DNA of 64,000 nucleotides from Cephalopachus bancanus (GCA_027257055.1 JAPVLO010000621.1:620001-684000); one strand, 5' to 3'. Shown: positions 1-12,188, numbered from the stretch's first letter. The notes: generated by a model from the letters alone, not told the origin. Program-made: numbers and translations.

Positions 1-235
1 GCAAACTGGCTGATAAAGTAGACATTGTGACTGACATCAAAAGGTTGATGATATTGAGCAATTATGAAGTCTTTAAGAGAACATTCTGAGGGTAATCTAA
101 GTTTGAGTTTACGCGACCAAACTGGAAATTCAAAAACAAACACAAAGACATAGAAATGTGTGCATAAACAAATATTTTTAATAATCTTAATTTGTAGGAC
201 AATTTTGGACTTACAGAAAAATTTGAAAGAGTGTT
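1..235. other. Unassigned AT-rich sequence
   Basis: I see no gene, RNA or repeat family that I can name. It is AT-rich and may be single-copy flank or a very old repeat. Confidence 0.4.
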
Positions 236-880
236 TGTTATGACCAAGTAAGTGAGAAGAAGTCACGCCTGTAAACTGAGTTTAATTAATTAGAGTCCTT
301 TATTAACTCATGGGTCAAGAGTAGGAAAATGCCAGAAAAACTCTTGACAAATTGGTGCAATTTGTGACAAGCTTTTATAGGTAAAACTTGCAGTATTGGC
401 TACATGGCAATTTAGTGATCATAGCAACTATTAACTAATAACTTGGCAACTAAAATGGGAGCTTCAATTGTTAGGGAGTTATGATTAATTTTATGTCCTA
501 GGTACAGCCAGTACCCAGAAAGTCCCTGTAATTCTGCCATTAAGATATAGTTTAAGGTAGTTACATAGAGACAAGGAAGAAGAATCATTATACAATGGAG
601 TTACCTTGGTTAGGTCACTAACAGAATATAAGAACAAACTCTGAAAATGTCAAAGCGTAACATTTGATTTCAGTTAACAAAGCATATAATCACATGGAAC
701 TTATGGCAAAGGAGTTCTATAATGGTTAGCAGGCAACGGTCAGCATAACCTGCCCAAAGGAGACAAAGCTGGGTGTCTGTGGTCATGGGAACATTACTGT
801 AATTACACATAGGCATTGATTCTTAGGTCAGGCAGGTAACTAAAATTAAAGTTTTAAACAAAATGGAGTAAGCTGGTTAA
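236..880 (-). mobile_element. Probable LTR, minus strand (class I-like)
   Basis: The plus-strand left edge TGTTATGACC matches the edge of the provirus LTR at 42327. It is followed about 60 bases later by a GAGTCCTTTATTAA block, which on the minus strand is an AATAAA-type poly(A) signal close to the LTR 3' end. That layout (signal, short U5, then ATAACA) is typical of a retroviral LTR. The right boundary is not defined and no target duplication was found, so the end near 880 is approximate. It appears to be a solo LTR, related to but not the same as the 42.3-kb family. Confidence 0.4.
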
Positions 881-889
881 TATTATTAT

Positions 890-1750
890 TAATAATTTGA
901 TGGGCATTGATTCTTTCAATCCATGAGCAAGGAATGTTTTTCCATTTGCTTGTGTTATCTTTGATTTCTTTGAGCAGTGTTTTGTAGTTCTCAAAAAGGT
1001 CTTTCATTTCTCTGGTTAGGTAGATGTCAAAGTATTTCTTTTTTTTGTGGCTAGTGTGAATGGAATTGTGCTTTTCATTTGGTTCTCTGCCTGTTTGTTG
1101 CTGGTGTATAGAAATGCAACTGTCTTTTGCACATTGATTTTGTATCCTGAAATTTTACCAAAGTCACTTACCAGTGCAAGGAACTTTTTGACTGGGTCTC
1201 TTGGGTTTTCAAGGTATAAGATCATATTGGCTGCAGAGGGATGGCTTACCTTCTTCTTTTCCTGCTTGGATACTCCTAATTTCCTTCTCCTGCCTGATTG
1301 TTCTAGCAAGGACTTCCAGCACTGCATTGAACAGGAAGGGTGAGAATGGGCAGCCTTATCTTGTTCCTGTTTTTAGGGAAATTGCTTCCAACTTCTGTCC
1401 ATTAAGCAATATATTGTCTGTGGGTTTATCATAGATGGTTCTTTGATAACTATTTTGAGAAATGTTCCTTCTATGCCTAGGCGTTCAAGGGTTTTTGTCA
1501 AGAAGGAATGCTGGATTTGGTCAAAAGCTTTTTCTGTGTCTAATGATATAATCTTGTGGCTCTTGTTTTTACACCTGTTAATGAATTGAATTATGTTTAT
1601 AGTCTTGTGAATGTTGAACCAGTCCTGCATCCCGGGGATGAAGCCTACTTGGTCATGGTGGATGATTCTTGAGATGTGTTGGATCCAATTTGCTAGAATC
1701 TTGTTGAGAATTTTTGCATCTATGTTCATCAAGGAGATCGACCTGTAATT
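890..1750 (-). mobile_element. L1 ORF2 fragment (reverse transcriptase), minus strand
   Basis: Minus-strand translation gives classic L1 ORF2 text. At 1732-1373 it reads [22 protein letters not shown] and [14 protein letters not shown], the L1 reverse-transcriptase fingers and palm. At 1327-1016 it reads SKDFQ-type and [18 protein letters not shown] sequence further towards the C terminus. The frame is broken between these parts and both L1 ends are absent. It is an internal fragment with no functional ORF. Confidence 0.9.
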
Positions 1751-1899
1751 TTCTTTCCTTATAAGCCGAATATCATTACAATAAAATAATTGGTTCCAAT
1801 GCTACACTATTTAATATGAAGTGATTTGTTTTTCACTATTTTGTAAAAAAAAACAAAAATGTATGGTTAAGTTGCTGGTAGGTGATCCGCAAGATGTCT

Positions 1900-2910
1900 C
1901 CAGTGCAAAGGGTTAATTTTAACTAGACTGTGAAATGCTAAGTATATTTATTACAGTAATCCCTAAAGCAACCACTTAATAAAAGACTATACAAAGATAT
2001 ATAGTCAGAGTCATGAGATAAAAGTAATATTAAAAATATTAAAATATTCCAAAAAATGGAACAGAGTAGCAAAAATACGGATAAAACAAATAATAAAATA
2101 CCAGTATTAAATATAAATGTTCTAAATTTATCAACTAAAACACAAGGAACAGATTTTTAAAGGAACAAAACTATATACTATCTACAAGAATCCACTTTCA
2201 ATGAAATTATATAAGCAGGTTAAAATGTAAAGATATACAATAAAAACTCTACAAAGAAATTTGTTGTGGGCTATATTAATAAAGACTAAGTAGATTTTAG
2301 GGCAAGGAAAATTATTAGGAAGAGACATTACATCATGATAAAGGGGTCAATTTACAAAGAACATATAAACACCCTAAATATGTATGCATGTAAAAATGGG
2401 ACTTAAAAATGTATGAAGCAAAAACTGATAAAACTGAAAAAGAAATGAACAAGTTCATAATTATAATAGGGTCTGTCAATACTCCTCTGTGAGGAATCAA
2501 TGGAACAAGGAGACAAACCCTCTACAAGAATACAAACCAACCATATCTAATTGACATTTATAGAAAAGCTCACCTAAAATATCAGAATACAAGTTATTTT
2601 CAAGTATATATAAACTATCAACCAAGACAGACTATCTCCAGGGTCATAAAACAAATCTTAAATTTTAAAATTTAATTATGCAACATATGTTCTCCTAGCA
2701 TAATGGAAGTAAATAAGTACATAACAGAAAGGTAACAGAAAACTTTTCAAATACTTTGGAAAACAACCACTTTCTAAATAATCCATAAGCCAAAGACGAG
2801 AGAAATTAGAAATTATTTTAATGGAAAAATATGAAAGTAAAAAACATCAAAATATATGGTACACATTAAAAATGCACAGAAAAATAAAGTATTAAATGCT
2901 TATATTAGAA
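1900..2910 (+). mobile_element. Old L1 (L1M-like) endonuclease-region relic, plus strand
   Basis: The sequence is AT-rich and heavily mutated. It keeps L1 ORF2 endonuclease-domain phrasing on the plus strand, such as TCTACAAGAATCCACTTTCA, GGGTCAATTTACAAAGAA and ATAAACACCCTAAATATGTA. Stops occur in all frames. The divergence suggests an L1M-age copy. Boundaries are approximate. Confidence 0.6.
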
Positions 2911-3950
2911 ATGATGATATTGGGAAAATCGAATATCTACATGGAAAATAATAAAATTGGACCCATATCTTATGCAAAACAATGAAATTGGATCCTTGTC
3001 ATACACAAACATAAACAAAATAAAGATTTAAACATAGGACTTGAAACTATAAAACTTCTAGAAGAAAACATAGGAGAAAATCTTACTGACATTGGTCTTA
3101 GCATTGTTTTTTAAGATATGAGAAGAAAAAGCACAGACAACAAAAGCAAAAATAGACAAATGGGACTACATGAGGCCAGAAAGTTTCTACACACCAAAAG
3201 AAACAACCAACAGAGTGAAAAGGCAACTAGAGTCAGAAAATGTATTTGCAAACCATGTATCTGATAAGAGATGAGAAAAATATGTAAGAATCTCTCATAA
3301 CTTAATAGTAAAACAGCAAATAATCTGATTTTAAAATGGGCAAAGGACTCAAATAGATGCAAGAGACCCATTTGTATATCTTTCCCCAAAGATATACAAA
3401 TGGCCAACAGGTACATGAAAATATGTTCAACATCCTAGTCACCAGGGAATGCAAATCAAAGCAACAGTGACATATCACCTCATACCTGTACACTATTAAT
3501 GAGAATGCAAAATGGTACAACCACTGTGGAAAATAGCATTGAGTTTCCTCAAAAGTTAAAAATAGACCTAATCTAATCTAGCAATCCCACTGCTGAATAT
3601 TATTTAAAAAACATTGGGCATCAGTATGTTGAAGAGATATATGCATTCCTGCGTTTATTGCAGCACTGTTCATAATAGTCAAGTTATGGAGACAATCTAA
3701 ATGACCATCAGTTACTATATAGATTAAAAAAATGGGTATATACATGCAACGTACTATTCAGCCTTGAGCAAGAAGAAAATCCTGTCATATGTGACAGCAT
3801 GGATAAACCTGAAGGATGTTATGCTAAGTGAAGTATACCAGGCACGAAAGGACAAAGACTGCATGATTCCACATATGTGAGGTATCTAGAATAGTCAAAC
3901 TCATAGGAACAGGGAGTAAAATGATACAACGATGATTGCCAGGGGTTGGG
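2911..3950 (+). mobile_element. Old L1 3' end, plus strand
   Basis: It carries the ORF2 C-terminal and 3'-proximal text of old primate L1: AAACTTCTAGAAGAAAACAT, GCAATCCCACTGCTGAATAT, GCAGCACTGTTCATAATAGT and TGCCAGGGGTTGGGAAGG. Many stops and indels are present. The upstream endonuclease relic runs into this segment with the reverse transcriptase missing, so either there was a large deletion or these are two different copies. Confidence 0.75.
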
Positions 3951-5692
3951 AAGGAAAGAAATAATAAACACAACAGAATTCAATAAAATTGGAAACAGAA
4001 AAGTAATAAAGAAAATTGATGAAACAAAAGTTGATAACTTGGAATAAATAAAAGTAACTTGATAACACTCTAATGATCTTTATCGAGAGAGCAAGAGTGA
4101 GAGAGATGGATAGCACATTCCAACATCTGGAATGTGAGAAGAGATTTCACAGATATTTGAAAAATAATGAGAGAGTACTACAAACAACTCTATGTTCACA
4201 AATTCAACAATTTGTAGTAAATGAACCATTTCCTCAAAAACCACAACGTACTAAAACTCACCCAAGATGAAATAGAAAATGTGGATTGTCCTATACATAA
4301 CAAAGAAATTAAATTGATAGTTTAATACTCCTATATAAAAGAAATCTGCAGGCCTCCATGATTTCTTTAGTGAATTCGACCAAATACTAAAAGAAAAATA
4401 CCAACTCTATACATTCTTCTTCCAGAATATCGAATAAATGTAAACACTTCTCAACTCTTTTTATGAAATGAGCATTATCTTCATACTAGGAATAAGCAAA
4501 GTGTCAAAAAGAAAAGAACAGGCCAATATTGTTTGTAAGCACAGATCCAAAAATTCTGAACAAAATATTAGAAATTGGAACCCAGCAATATATACAAAGA
4601 ATAATAAACCATGCCTAGGTGGGCTCTGTCCTAGGGAAGCAAGGCTGATTCAATATTAAAAAATCAAGCAATGCAATCTACACACCAACAGGCTAAAGTA
4701 AAAAAATCTCATGTAAGCATATCAGTGGATGCAGAAAATTCACTTAATAAAATTCATCATACATTCTTGATAAAAGTCTTTAGTTAGCTAAGAATAGAAG
4801 GAAACTTTCTATACCTAATAAAGAACAGCTTCAAGAAACTATAGTATATTACACTTAATAGTGAAAGAATACTTTCCCCCCAAAGATTGAAAACAAGGCA
4901 AGGATGTATATGATCACCACTTTTATTCATCAACATAATGGAAGTCTTATTCAATTCAATAATTCAAGAAAAAAAGTCATACATTTTGGAAAAGAAAAAA
5001 TAAAACTCTGTTTATTTGCAGACATCATAAAATATACTTAAGCTAAAAATGAGTTTAGCAAGATTACAGAATATATGATCAATACATAAAAATTAGTTGC
5101 ACTTCACTAGAGTAGTAGAGTACTATAAAAAACTAAAAATTTTAAGATGCCATTTATAATAGCTCCTCACAAAAAGAAAGCACAGGCATAAGTAAAATAT
5201 GTACAGGTTTTGGATGCTAAAAATTGTAAAATGCTAATAAAAGAAATCAAAGACCTAAACATATGGGAAGACATACTGTGTTGATGGTTTGGAAGACTAA
5301 ATGTAGTAAAGACGTCAATCCTCTCCCAATAGAGCTAAAAAGTTAACCTAATCACAGTCAAAATCCCAGCAGCAGTTTTGTAGATATAAACAAGCTGATT
5401 GAAAATTTGTATGGAAAAGAAACTAAAGTAGCTGAAAAAGTGATGCTGAAAAAGAAGAATTAAGTTGAAGGAATTATACTCACTGATTTTAAAACTTACT
5501 TTAAAGAAACAGTAATGAATACAGTGTGGTGTCATCATGGAGACAGTATCAAAAATCCCAAAATAGATGCACACAAATAGATGCACACCAATGATATGAT
5601 TTTTGGCAACGGCACAGAGTCAATTACATAGAGAAAGGATATTGCTTTCTGAGAGACCCAAGAAACCAAGAAACTTAAAAAGCCATACTTGC
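3951..5692 (+). mobile_element. Old L1 ORF2 relic, plus strand (left of LTR insertion)
   Basis: Diverged L1 ORF2 sequence starts near the endonuclease/RT junction (AAGAAAATTGATGAAACAAA) and runs through the RT (AATCTGCAGGCCTCCATGAT; GCATATCAGTGGATGCAGAA; CAAGGCAAGGATGTATATGA). Frames are destroyed. It is interrupted at 5693 by an LTR and appears to resume at 6453. Confidence 0.75.
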
Positions 5693-6452
5693 TGTAAAAG
5701 TAGTGTTTAGTTCACTATATTTTATATATCCCTACTTCATGTTCATTGTACTTTATGAAATCTTAGTTACCTCATGTTTACTATATATTTTGTGTATTCC
5801 TACCTCATGTTCATTGTACTTTATGAAATCTTAGTACTTTAAATCCTATCTCAGATCCTGTAAAATTAGGCATATGTTGGGTGCCGGGTAGCGACTGATT
5901 GTGTAGTTATATAATGTCTTAAGTAGTGTTTGTATTTAGAACTCTTAGGTTAAGCATTGTTAGTTCCAATTGCCATGCTGAATTCTGCTTTTACAATGGG
6001 ATGTAAATGTTAAAGCGATAAGCCCCTTTCAGACATTCCTTTGCAGCAGACTTGGAGACGCTAGTAATCTCCTGCCTGCTTGCTCAGGTTAATTTATACG
6101 CAATGACTGTATGAACCTAACTTATCTGACATTCCACTCTGCCCGTTAAGTGGGTTTCTGTCAATCATGGGCAGTCAGGTTGAAGCCCATGAAAGGTACC
6201 TACCAATACCAAGTGTTCCCGTACCCATTAGGAGAAATTACCCAATCATGTAACACCAAGTTTAAAGTTCTTTCCCCTCCCTCTGTAATGGTGTATAAAA
6301 ACTGCTTGCCATACTGGATCGAGGCTCTCGTCCCTGAAGCCACTGCTGGCTTCATGCGTGAGCCCAGACTCGACCTGAATAAAGACCCTTGTGTGTTTGC
6401 ATCAGAGCTGGCTCTTTGGTGGTCTCTCGGATTTTGAATTTTGGGTTTAACA
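5693..6452 (+). mobile_element. Solo LTR, 760 bp, class I-like, plus strand
   Basis: It begins TGTAAAAG and ends GGGTTTAACA (TG...CA termini). The flanks are CTTGC on the left (5688-5692) and CTTTC on the right (6453-6457), a 5-bp target duplication with one mismatch. A promoter-like TGTATAAAAAC lies near 6292 and the AATAAA signal near 6379, followed by a U5-like CTCTCGGATTTTG end. The first 150 bp contain a direct duplication of about 40 bp (5730-5769 and 5797-5837, period about 67 bp). It interrupts an old L1, so it is younger than that L1. No internal retroviral sequence is attached. Confidence 0.75.
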
Positions 6453-6683
6453 CTTTCAGTAAATAATGTTACTACAAATTAACTTTGACCTACATTTCAC
6501 ACTTTATAAAAATAATTCAAAGTGGATCATAGATCGAAATACAAAACATAAGATTATACACTTTTAGAAGAAAATACAGGAGAGAATCTTTATGACTTGG
6601 AGTTAGGCAAAAAGTTCTTAGAAATGACATCAAAAGAACAACCTGTGAAATAAATGTGAGAAATCAGACCTTGTGAAAGTTTA

Positions 6684-6978
6684 TTTATTTATTTATTTTT
6701 TTTTTGAGTTGGAGTCTCACTCTGTCGCCCAGACTGGAGTGCAGTGGCCGCTCCCAGCCACCGCAGCCTCGACCTGCTGGGCTCTGGCGATCCTTCTGCC
6801 TCAGCCTTCTGAGTAGCCGGAATTACAGGCATGTGCTACCACGCCCGGCTGATTTTTTTTTGTTTATTGTAGAGATGAGGTCTTGCTGCCCAGGCGGGTC
6901 TCGAACCCGCAGGCTCAGGCAATCCACTCACCTCAGCCTCCCAAAGGTGCGGGATTACAGGCTGAGCCACCGAGCCCG
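6684..6978 (-). mobile_element. Alu SINE (strepsirrhine-type dimer), minus strand
   Basis: The poly(T) head is followed by GAGTTGGAGTCTCACTCTGT, and the element ends at CCACCGAGCCCG, a full 7SL-derived dimer in antisense. The perfect 11-bp target duplication GTGAAAGTTTA flanks it (6673-6683 and 6979-6989). The short A-rich linker replaced by ATAAACAAAA and the GAGTTGGAGTC tail mark the lineage-specific subfamily seen throughout this window. Confidence 0.95.
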
Positions 6979-7028
6979 GTGAAAGTTTATTTTTTTAAAA
7001 GTTACTCTTCAAAATAACATATTAAGCC

Positions 7029-7066
7029 AACAACAATAACAACAACAACAACAACAACAACAACAA
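7029..7066. repeat. (AAC)n microsatellite
   Basis: About 12 tandem AAC units lie within the old L1. Confidence 0.95.
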
Positions 7067-7299
7067 ATAAACCAGAGATGGAGAGAAAATACTTATAAAT
7101 AGCATATGTGGTAAAGGACTTGTTCCCAGAATATATAAAGAAAAAACATTTTTTAAAGGAACAAAATATTTGGACAAACACTTCACCAGAGAAGATATAC
7201 TTGAATATAGCGAGAACAGAATAATGGCATAATGGATTTCCATGCATGTAGTACCAAGATTTGATCATTCAAATTTTGCCATTTTTATCTATTTCTTTC

Positions 7300-7595
7300 T
7301 TTTTTTTCCCCCCTCTTTTTTTGAGTTAGAGTTTCACTCTGTCACCCAGGCTGGAGTGTAGTGGCACACTCACAGCCACCCCAGTGTTGACCTGCTGGGC
7401 TCCGGCAATCTTTCCACCTCAGCCTTCCAAGTAGCTGGAACTACAGGATGCACTACCATGCCTGGCTAATTTTTTGATATATTGAAGGTCTCACCACGTT
7501 GCCCAGGCTGTTTTCAAACCTGGGCTCAGGCAATCCTCTCACCTTGGCCTCCCAAAGTGCTGGGATTACAGGCTTCTGTTAACATTCCTGGCCTG
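7300..7595 (-). mobile_element. Alu SINE, minus strand
   Basis: Antisense Alu dimer running from the poly(T)/CCCCCC tract to TTCCTGGCC. The flanking duplication TTTTATCTATTTCTTT occurs at about 7284-7299 and 7596-7611. Confidence 0.9.
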
Positions 7596-7639
7596 TTTTA
7601 TCTATTTCTTTCAGTTTTTTTTTCTGCTGGAGTATTTTG

Positions 7640-7693
7640 GTTATTATTTTATTTTATTTTTTATTCCAATAACTTTAGGGGTACACATGGTTT

Positions 7694-7740
<47 letters not shown>

Positions 7741-7975
7741 TCTTTAGGATTTTCTACATAAAAGATTATGGTGTCTGTGGACAGAGAAATTTACTTCTTC
7801 CTTTTCAATTTGGTTTCCATTACCTTTTGTTGCCTAATTGTTCTGGCAAGAGCTTGCAGTATGTTGAATAGCAATGATGAAAGTGAGCATCCTTGTCTTA
7901 GAGGAGAAACTTTTCAGTCTTTCACAATTGAATGTGATGTTAGCTGTGGTGGTCTGGGAACAACTTCAAATTAAA
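7640..7975 (-). mobile_element. L1 fragment, minus strand, with a (GT)n run
   Basis: TTTAGGGGTACACATGG and TGTTGCCTAATTGTTCTGGC followed by AGCATCCTTGTCTTAGAGG are antisense L1 ORF2 and 3' sequence. An uninterrupted (GT)n run occupies 7697-7739. Coding capacity is gone. Confidence 0.65.
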
Positions 7976-8089
7976 TAATTTTCTGTTTAAATTTAGGTGA
8001 AATTTTCATTGTTGAGAATAATGATTCTAGAACCAATGTTCAACTGAATTAGCAAATGTTGCTCATGTCTTACCTGAGTTCATCACACA

Positions 8090-8326
8090 GGTGAGACATG
8101 AACCCAGTCAGTCTGAGCTCAAGTGACCTTCACTTTTCAGCCTCCCAAGTAGCTGGGACTACAGGCACATGCCACCATGCTCAGCTAATTAAAAAAAAAC
8201 AATTTTATAGAGACATGGTCTCTCTATGTGGCCTAGGCTAGACTCAAACTCCTGGGCTGGAGCAGTCCTCCCACCTCGGCCTCTCAAAGTGTTGGGAGAA
8301 CAGTTGTGAGCTGCCATGCCTGGCCT
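8090..8326 (-). mobile_element. Truncated old Alu, minus strand
   Basis: CCTCCCAAGTAGCTGGGACT, CAGGCACATGCCACCATG and CATGCCTGGCC are recognisable, but the poly(A)-end arm is mostly missing. It diverges more than the younger Alus nearby. Confidence 0.75.
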
Positions 8327-8499
8327 TGTATGTCTGTTTATTTAGAATAACAAGCAGAAAACAAAGCAATTCAACACTTATTTACATTTCCTCTTTTCAG
8401 ATTCCATTCCATGTGCATTTTTTCTTATTTCTTTTGTATATTCTGAATCGACAAAATATTAGACATATTTATCATGTACAACATGTTGTTTTATAATAC

Positions 8500-9600
8500 G
8501 TGAATATTGTGGGAAGGCTAACTTGAGATCATTATCATATATATCCCATCTGACAAAGGATTAATAAGCAGAATATACAAGGAGCTCAAAAACTCAAGAA
8601 AAAAATGATCCAATTTTAAAATGGGCAAAAGAGGCCAGGCGAGGTGGCTCAAGTCTGTAATCCCAGCATTTTGGGAGCCTGAGGTGAGGGAATTGCCTGA
8701 GCCCATGGGTTTGAGAACAGCCTGGGCTATTTGGTGAGACCTCATCTCTACAATAACACCAAAAAATGATCCGAGTGTCATGGTGTGCGTCTGTAGTTCC
8801 AGCTCCTTGGAAGGCTGAGGTGGAAGGATCGCATAAGTCCCACAAGTCAAGGCTGTAGTGGCCATGTGCATGCCACTGCACTCTAGCCTGGGTGACAGAG
8901 TGAGACTCCAACTCAAAAAAAAAAAAGGGCAAAAGATGTGAATAGACAGTTCTCAAAACTACATATACAAATGGCCAACAAGTCTATGAAAAAATGCTCG
9001 GCATCACTAGCATCAGAAAAATATGAATTCAAACTACAATGAAATACCATCTCACCTCTATTGAAAACAGCTTTTATCCAGAAGGCAATAATGAATGCTG
9101 ATGAGAATGCAGAAAAAAAGGGTATGCTGGCATCCCTTTGGTGGAACTGTAAATTGGTGGGAATGTAAATGAGTACAGTCGCTAGGGAGAACAGTATGGA
9201 AGATTCTAAGAAAACCAAAAGTAGAGCTACCATATGATCCAGCAATCCCTATTGCCAGGTATATATTCAAAAGGAAGAAGACAAGCATATTGAAGAGATT
9301 CCTACACTCCTATGTTTACTGCAGCAGTTTTTATAATCACCAAGATTTGGAGTCCACCTAAGCATCCATTAATGGATGAGTGGTTAAAGAAAATGGTGTA
9401 TATATACATACCATGGAATATCATTAAGCCATAAAAAGAATGAAATCCTGTCATTTGCAACAATAAGGATCGAACTGGAAGGCCTTGTGTTAAGTGACAA
9501 AAACCAGGTCCAGAAAGACAAATTTCGCAAGCTCTCACTCATATGTGGGAGCTAGCAAATAAAGCAAATGAATGCATGGAAAAATATATGCATTACTATT
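8500..9600 (+). mobile_element. L1 3' end (L1MA/PB-like), plus strand, split by an Alu
   Basis: It has the ORF2 C-terminal and 3' end signature: CAAATGGCCAACAAGTCTAT, CCATATGATCCAGCAATCCC, TTAAGTGACAAAAACCAGG and TATGTGGGAGCTAGC. An Alu occupies 8633-8926. A paralogous L1 3' segment lies at 10480-10820. Confidence 0.85.
8633..8926 (+). mobile_element. Alu SINE, plus strand
   Basis: Runs from GGCCAGGCGAGGTGGCTCA to poly(A). The duplication GGGCAAAAGA (8623-8632 and 8927-8936) flanks the element inside L1. Confidence 0.9.
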
Positions 9601-9619
9601 ACTTTACATACTTGTCTTT

Positions 9620-10330
9620 TTTCCATAAGAACATTTGAAATCTGTCTGAGCAATTTTCAAGATTACAGTGCATTGTTATAAGTATTGTCACCTCAATGTT
9701 CAAGAGATCTCTTAAATTTATTACTTCTGTCAGCCAGACATGGTGGCTCCAGTCTGCAATCTCAGTACTTCGGGAGGCAGAGGTAAGAGGATTGCCTGAG
9801 CTCAGGGGTTCAAGACCAGCTTGGTCAACATAGCGGGACCTCGTCTCTACAGTAAATCAAAATAATAGTTAGGCATGGTGGCACATGCCTGTGGTTCCAG
9901 CTACTTGGAAGGTTGAAGCGGAAGGGTCACCTGAGCCCATCAGGTCAAGGCTGCGATGGCCAAAACCCTGGGTGACAGAGTGAGACTCTGACTAAAAAAA
10001 AAAATATTACTTCTATCTACCTGACATTTTGTATCCTTTGACTAACATCTCCCCACTCCACCCTATCCCCTGGTAACCACTATTCTGCTCTCTGCTTGTA
10101 TGAGCTCAATGTTTTTAGATTGTACATATAAGTGAGGTTATATGATATTTGTCTTTCTGTGCTTGGCTTATTTTACCTAATGTTCTCCAGGTTCATCCAT
10201 CTTTCTGCAAATGACAAGATTTCCTTCTTCTTAAAGGTTTGATAGTATTCCATTGTAGATTGATATCACATTGTCTTTATCCATTCACCTGTTGATGGAG
10301 ACGTTATGTTGATTTTGCATCTTGGCTATT
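9620..10330 (-). mobile_element. L1 3' UTR region, minus strand, split by an Alu
   Basis: Antisense L1 3' sequence (ATATAAGTGAGGTTATATGA; GGTTCATCCATCTTTCTGCA; ATAGTATTCCATTGTAGATT) lies on both sides of an Alu at about 9733-10005. The near-duplicates ATTACTTCTGTC and ATTACTTCTATC flank that Alu. Confidence 0.75.
9733..10005 (+). mobile_element. Alu SINE, plus strand
   Basis: Alu dimer from CAGCCAGACATGGTGGCTCC to the A-rich tail. A few internal deletions shorten the second arm. Target duplication of about 12 bp with one mismatch. Confidence 0.88.
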
Positions 10331-10479
10331 TGGAAGCCAATGTCTTGGTTATTGTCAAGTCGGTATGGCAGTAAGTCATATGGATTTTTGAATAAGATTG
10401 TGGGAAATGCAATTTATACAACCAAGCATCTATCCCACCTGTCGAGGGCTTTGATGTCCTCTGCAACCCTAAGAGCACT

Positions 10480-10820
10480 GGAATCCTAAGAAAACTAAAA
10501 GTAGATCCAGCAATATGATCCAGCAATCCCACTGCCAGGTATATATCCAAAAGGAAGGAGACAAACATATTGAAGAGATTCCTACACTCCTATGTTTACT
10601 GCAGCAGTGTTTACAATTGTCAAGCGTCCAACAATGGATGAGTGGTTAAAGAAAATGGGGTATATACACACACCATGGAATATTATTTAGCCATAAAAAG
10701 AATGAAACCCTGTCATTTGCAACAATGTGGGTGGAACTGGAAGGTCTTCTGTTAAGTGACAAAAGCCAGGTCCAGAAAGACAGATTTCGCATGGAAGATG
10801 TCATCCATGGGGTAAGATAT
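10480..10820 (+). mobile_element. L1 3' fragment, plus strand
   Basis: It repeats, with few differences, the L1 3' text of 9200-9535 (GCCAGGTATATATCCAAAAGG; AATGGATGAGTGGTTAAAGA; TTTCGCATGG). It is a second member of the same L1 subfamily. Confidence 0.85.
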
Positions 10821-11160
10821 TTAAAATAAAAAGTACACACACATGAACCTGTCAATCCCAAACCCTGTACAAATGCATAAGGGTGTTATTCAGCGTCTAT
10901 AGGAAAACACAAGGATGTGAGTGAGTGCACACTCGTCACCATGTCGTGATAGGAAGTTTCTCTAACCATGTTCCCAGTGTTTGGGGGAACTTCCTTACTT
11001 CCTGGCACAATAAATTGTTCCAGGCTCATCTTGTCCAAGACCTGGAATCAGTCTGCAAAGATCTTTTGTGTCTTTTATGGAGAATAACATTTAAAAACCA
11101 CTACTGGGGTGTCATTGTTTCTAGGGACCCTCAGATAGCAGAGAGAGGAAGCGTATGCAT
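10821..11160. other. No recognisable feature
   Basis: Apparently single-copy sequence. I see no exon signature, repeat family or RNA. Confidence 0.4.
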
Positions 11161-11229
11161 ATATGTATACATACATATATACATATATGTATACATACAT
11201 ATATTTTAAAATTATACATACATATATAC

Positions 11230-11268
<39 letters not shown>
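11158..11268. repeat. Compound AT-rich/(GA)n microsatellite
   Basis: Alternating ATATGTATACATAC units and an (AT)n run are followed by a (GA)n run at about 11246-11266. Confidence 0.9.
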
Positions 11269-11269
<1 letters not shown>

Positions 11270-11483
11270 ATCTATGTCTATTTCCCTATTAAAAGTCTTG
11301 AGTTCTTATTGGTATCAATTATTCCAAGTCAACACCACAGAGTTTATCATCATCTTCCCCCTTTATATATTATGCAACTCCCTTCTCCAACAGTGAGGAT
11401 CCTGGGTCCATTAGCCTCACTATATGTAATCATTTGCTCAGTCGTAGAATGGACAAAAGTGATGTTAGAATTAAACAAGCCCC

Positions 11484-11787
11484 GCCCGGGGCTTTTTGGG
11501 TGGGGGGTCAGCCTATAATCCCGCACTTTGGGAGGCTGAAGCGAGTGGATTGCCTGAGCCCGTGGGTTCAAGACCAGCCGGGCAAGGGGAGACCTCATCT
11601 CTACAATAAATCAAAAAATTAGCTGGAAGTAGTAGGCGTGCCTGTAATTCCAGCTACTTGGAAGGCTGAGGCGAAGGATCGCCGAGCCCAGCAGGTCGAG
11701 GCTGCGGTGGCCGGAGCGGCACTGCACTCCAGTCTGGGCGACAGAGTGAGACTCCAACTCAAAAAAAAAAAAAAAAAAAAAAAAAAA
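11484..11787 (+). mobile_element. Alu SINE, plus strand, long poly(A)
   Basis: A damaged head (CGCCCGGGGCTTTTTGGG) is followed by TCAGCCTATAATCCCGCAC and a dimer ending in about 26 A. The imperfect flanking duplication (GAATTAAACAAGCCC and GAATTACAAGCCC) supports insertion. Confidence 0.88.
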
Positions 11788-11878
11788 GAATTACAAGCCC
11801 ACGCCACTGCAAAAACAAACTAACATCAGCCAAAATTAAGACTGTTGAGGTAGAAATAATCAGATAAAGATTTACTGG

Positions 11879-12188
11879 GGCTGGGCCCAGAGGCTCAGCC
11901 TATAATCCCAGCACTTTGGGAGGCTGAAGCGAGTGGATTGCCTGAGCCCGTGGGTTCAAGACCAGCCCGGGCAACTTGGCGAGACCTCATCTCTACAATA
12001 AATAAAAAATTAGCTGGAAGTAGTAGTGCGTGCCTGTAGTTCCAGCTACTCGGAAGGCTGAGGCAGAAGGATCGCCTGAGTCCAGCAGGTCGATGCTGGG
12101 GTGGCCATGAGTGTGTCACTGCACTCCAGCTTGGGTGACGGAGTGAGTCGCTGACTCAAAAACAAAAACAAACAAACAAACAAAAAAG
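11879..12188 (+). mobile_element. Alu SINE, plus strand
   Basis: Complete dimer from GGGGCTGGGCCCAGAGGCTC to an A-rich tail with AAAC repeats. Imperfect flanking duplication GATTTACTGG and GGTTTATTGG. Confidence 0.88.

Larger units (their letters stand above)
6453..7270 (+). mobile_element. Old L1 ORF2 3' part resuming after the LTR; contains an Alu
   Basis: L1 phrasing such as AAAGTGGATCATAGATCGAA, TTTTAGAAGAAAATACAGGA and CACTTCACCAGAGAAGATAT continues the plus-strand ORF2 relic. An Alu (6684-6978) and an (AAC)n run lie within it. Confidence 0.7.

Noticed and set aside
6704..6982. Repeated open frames beginning MSWSLTLSPRLECS, seen here and at several other sites
   Set aside because: They are translations of antisense Alu elements, not genes.
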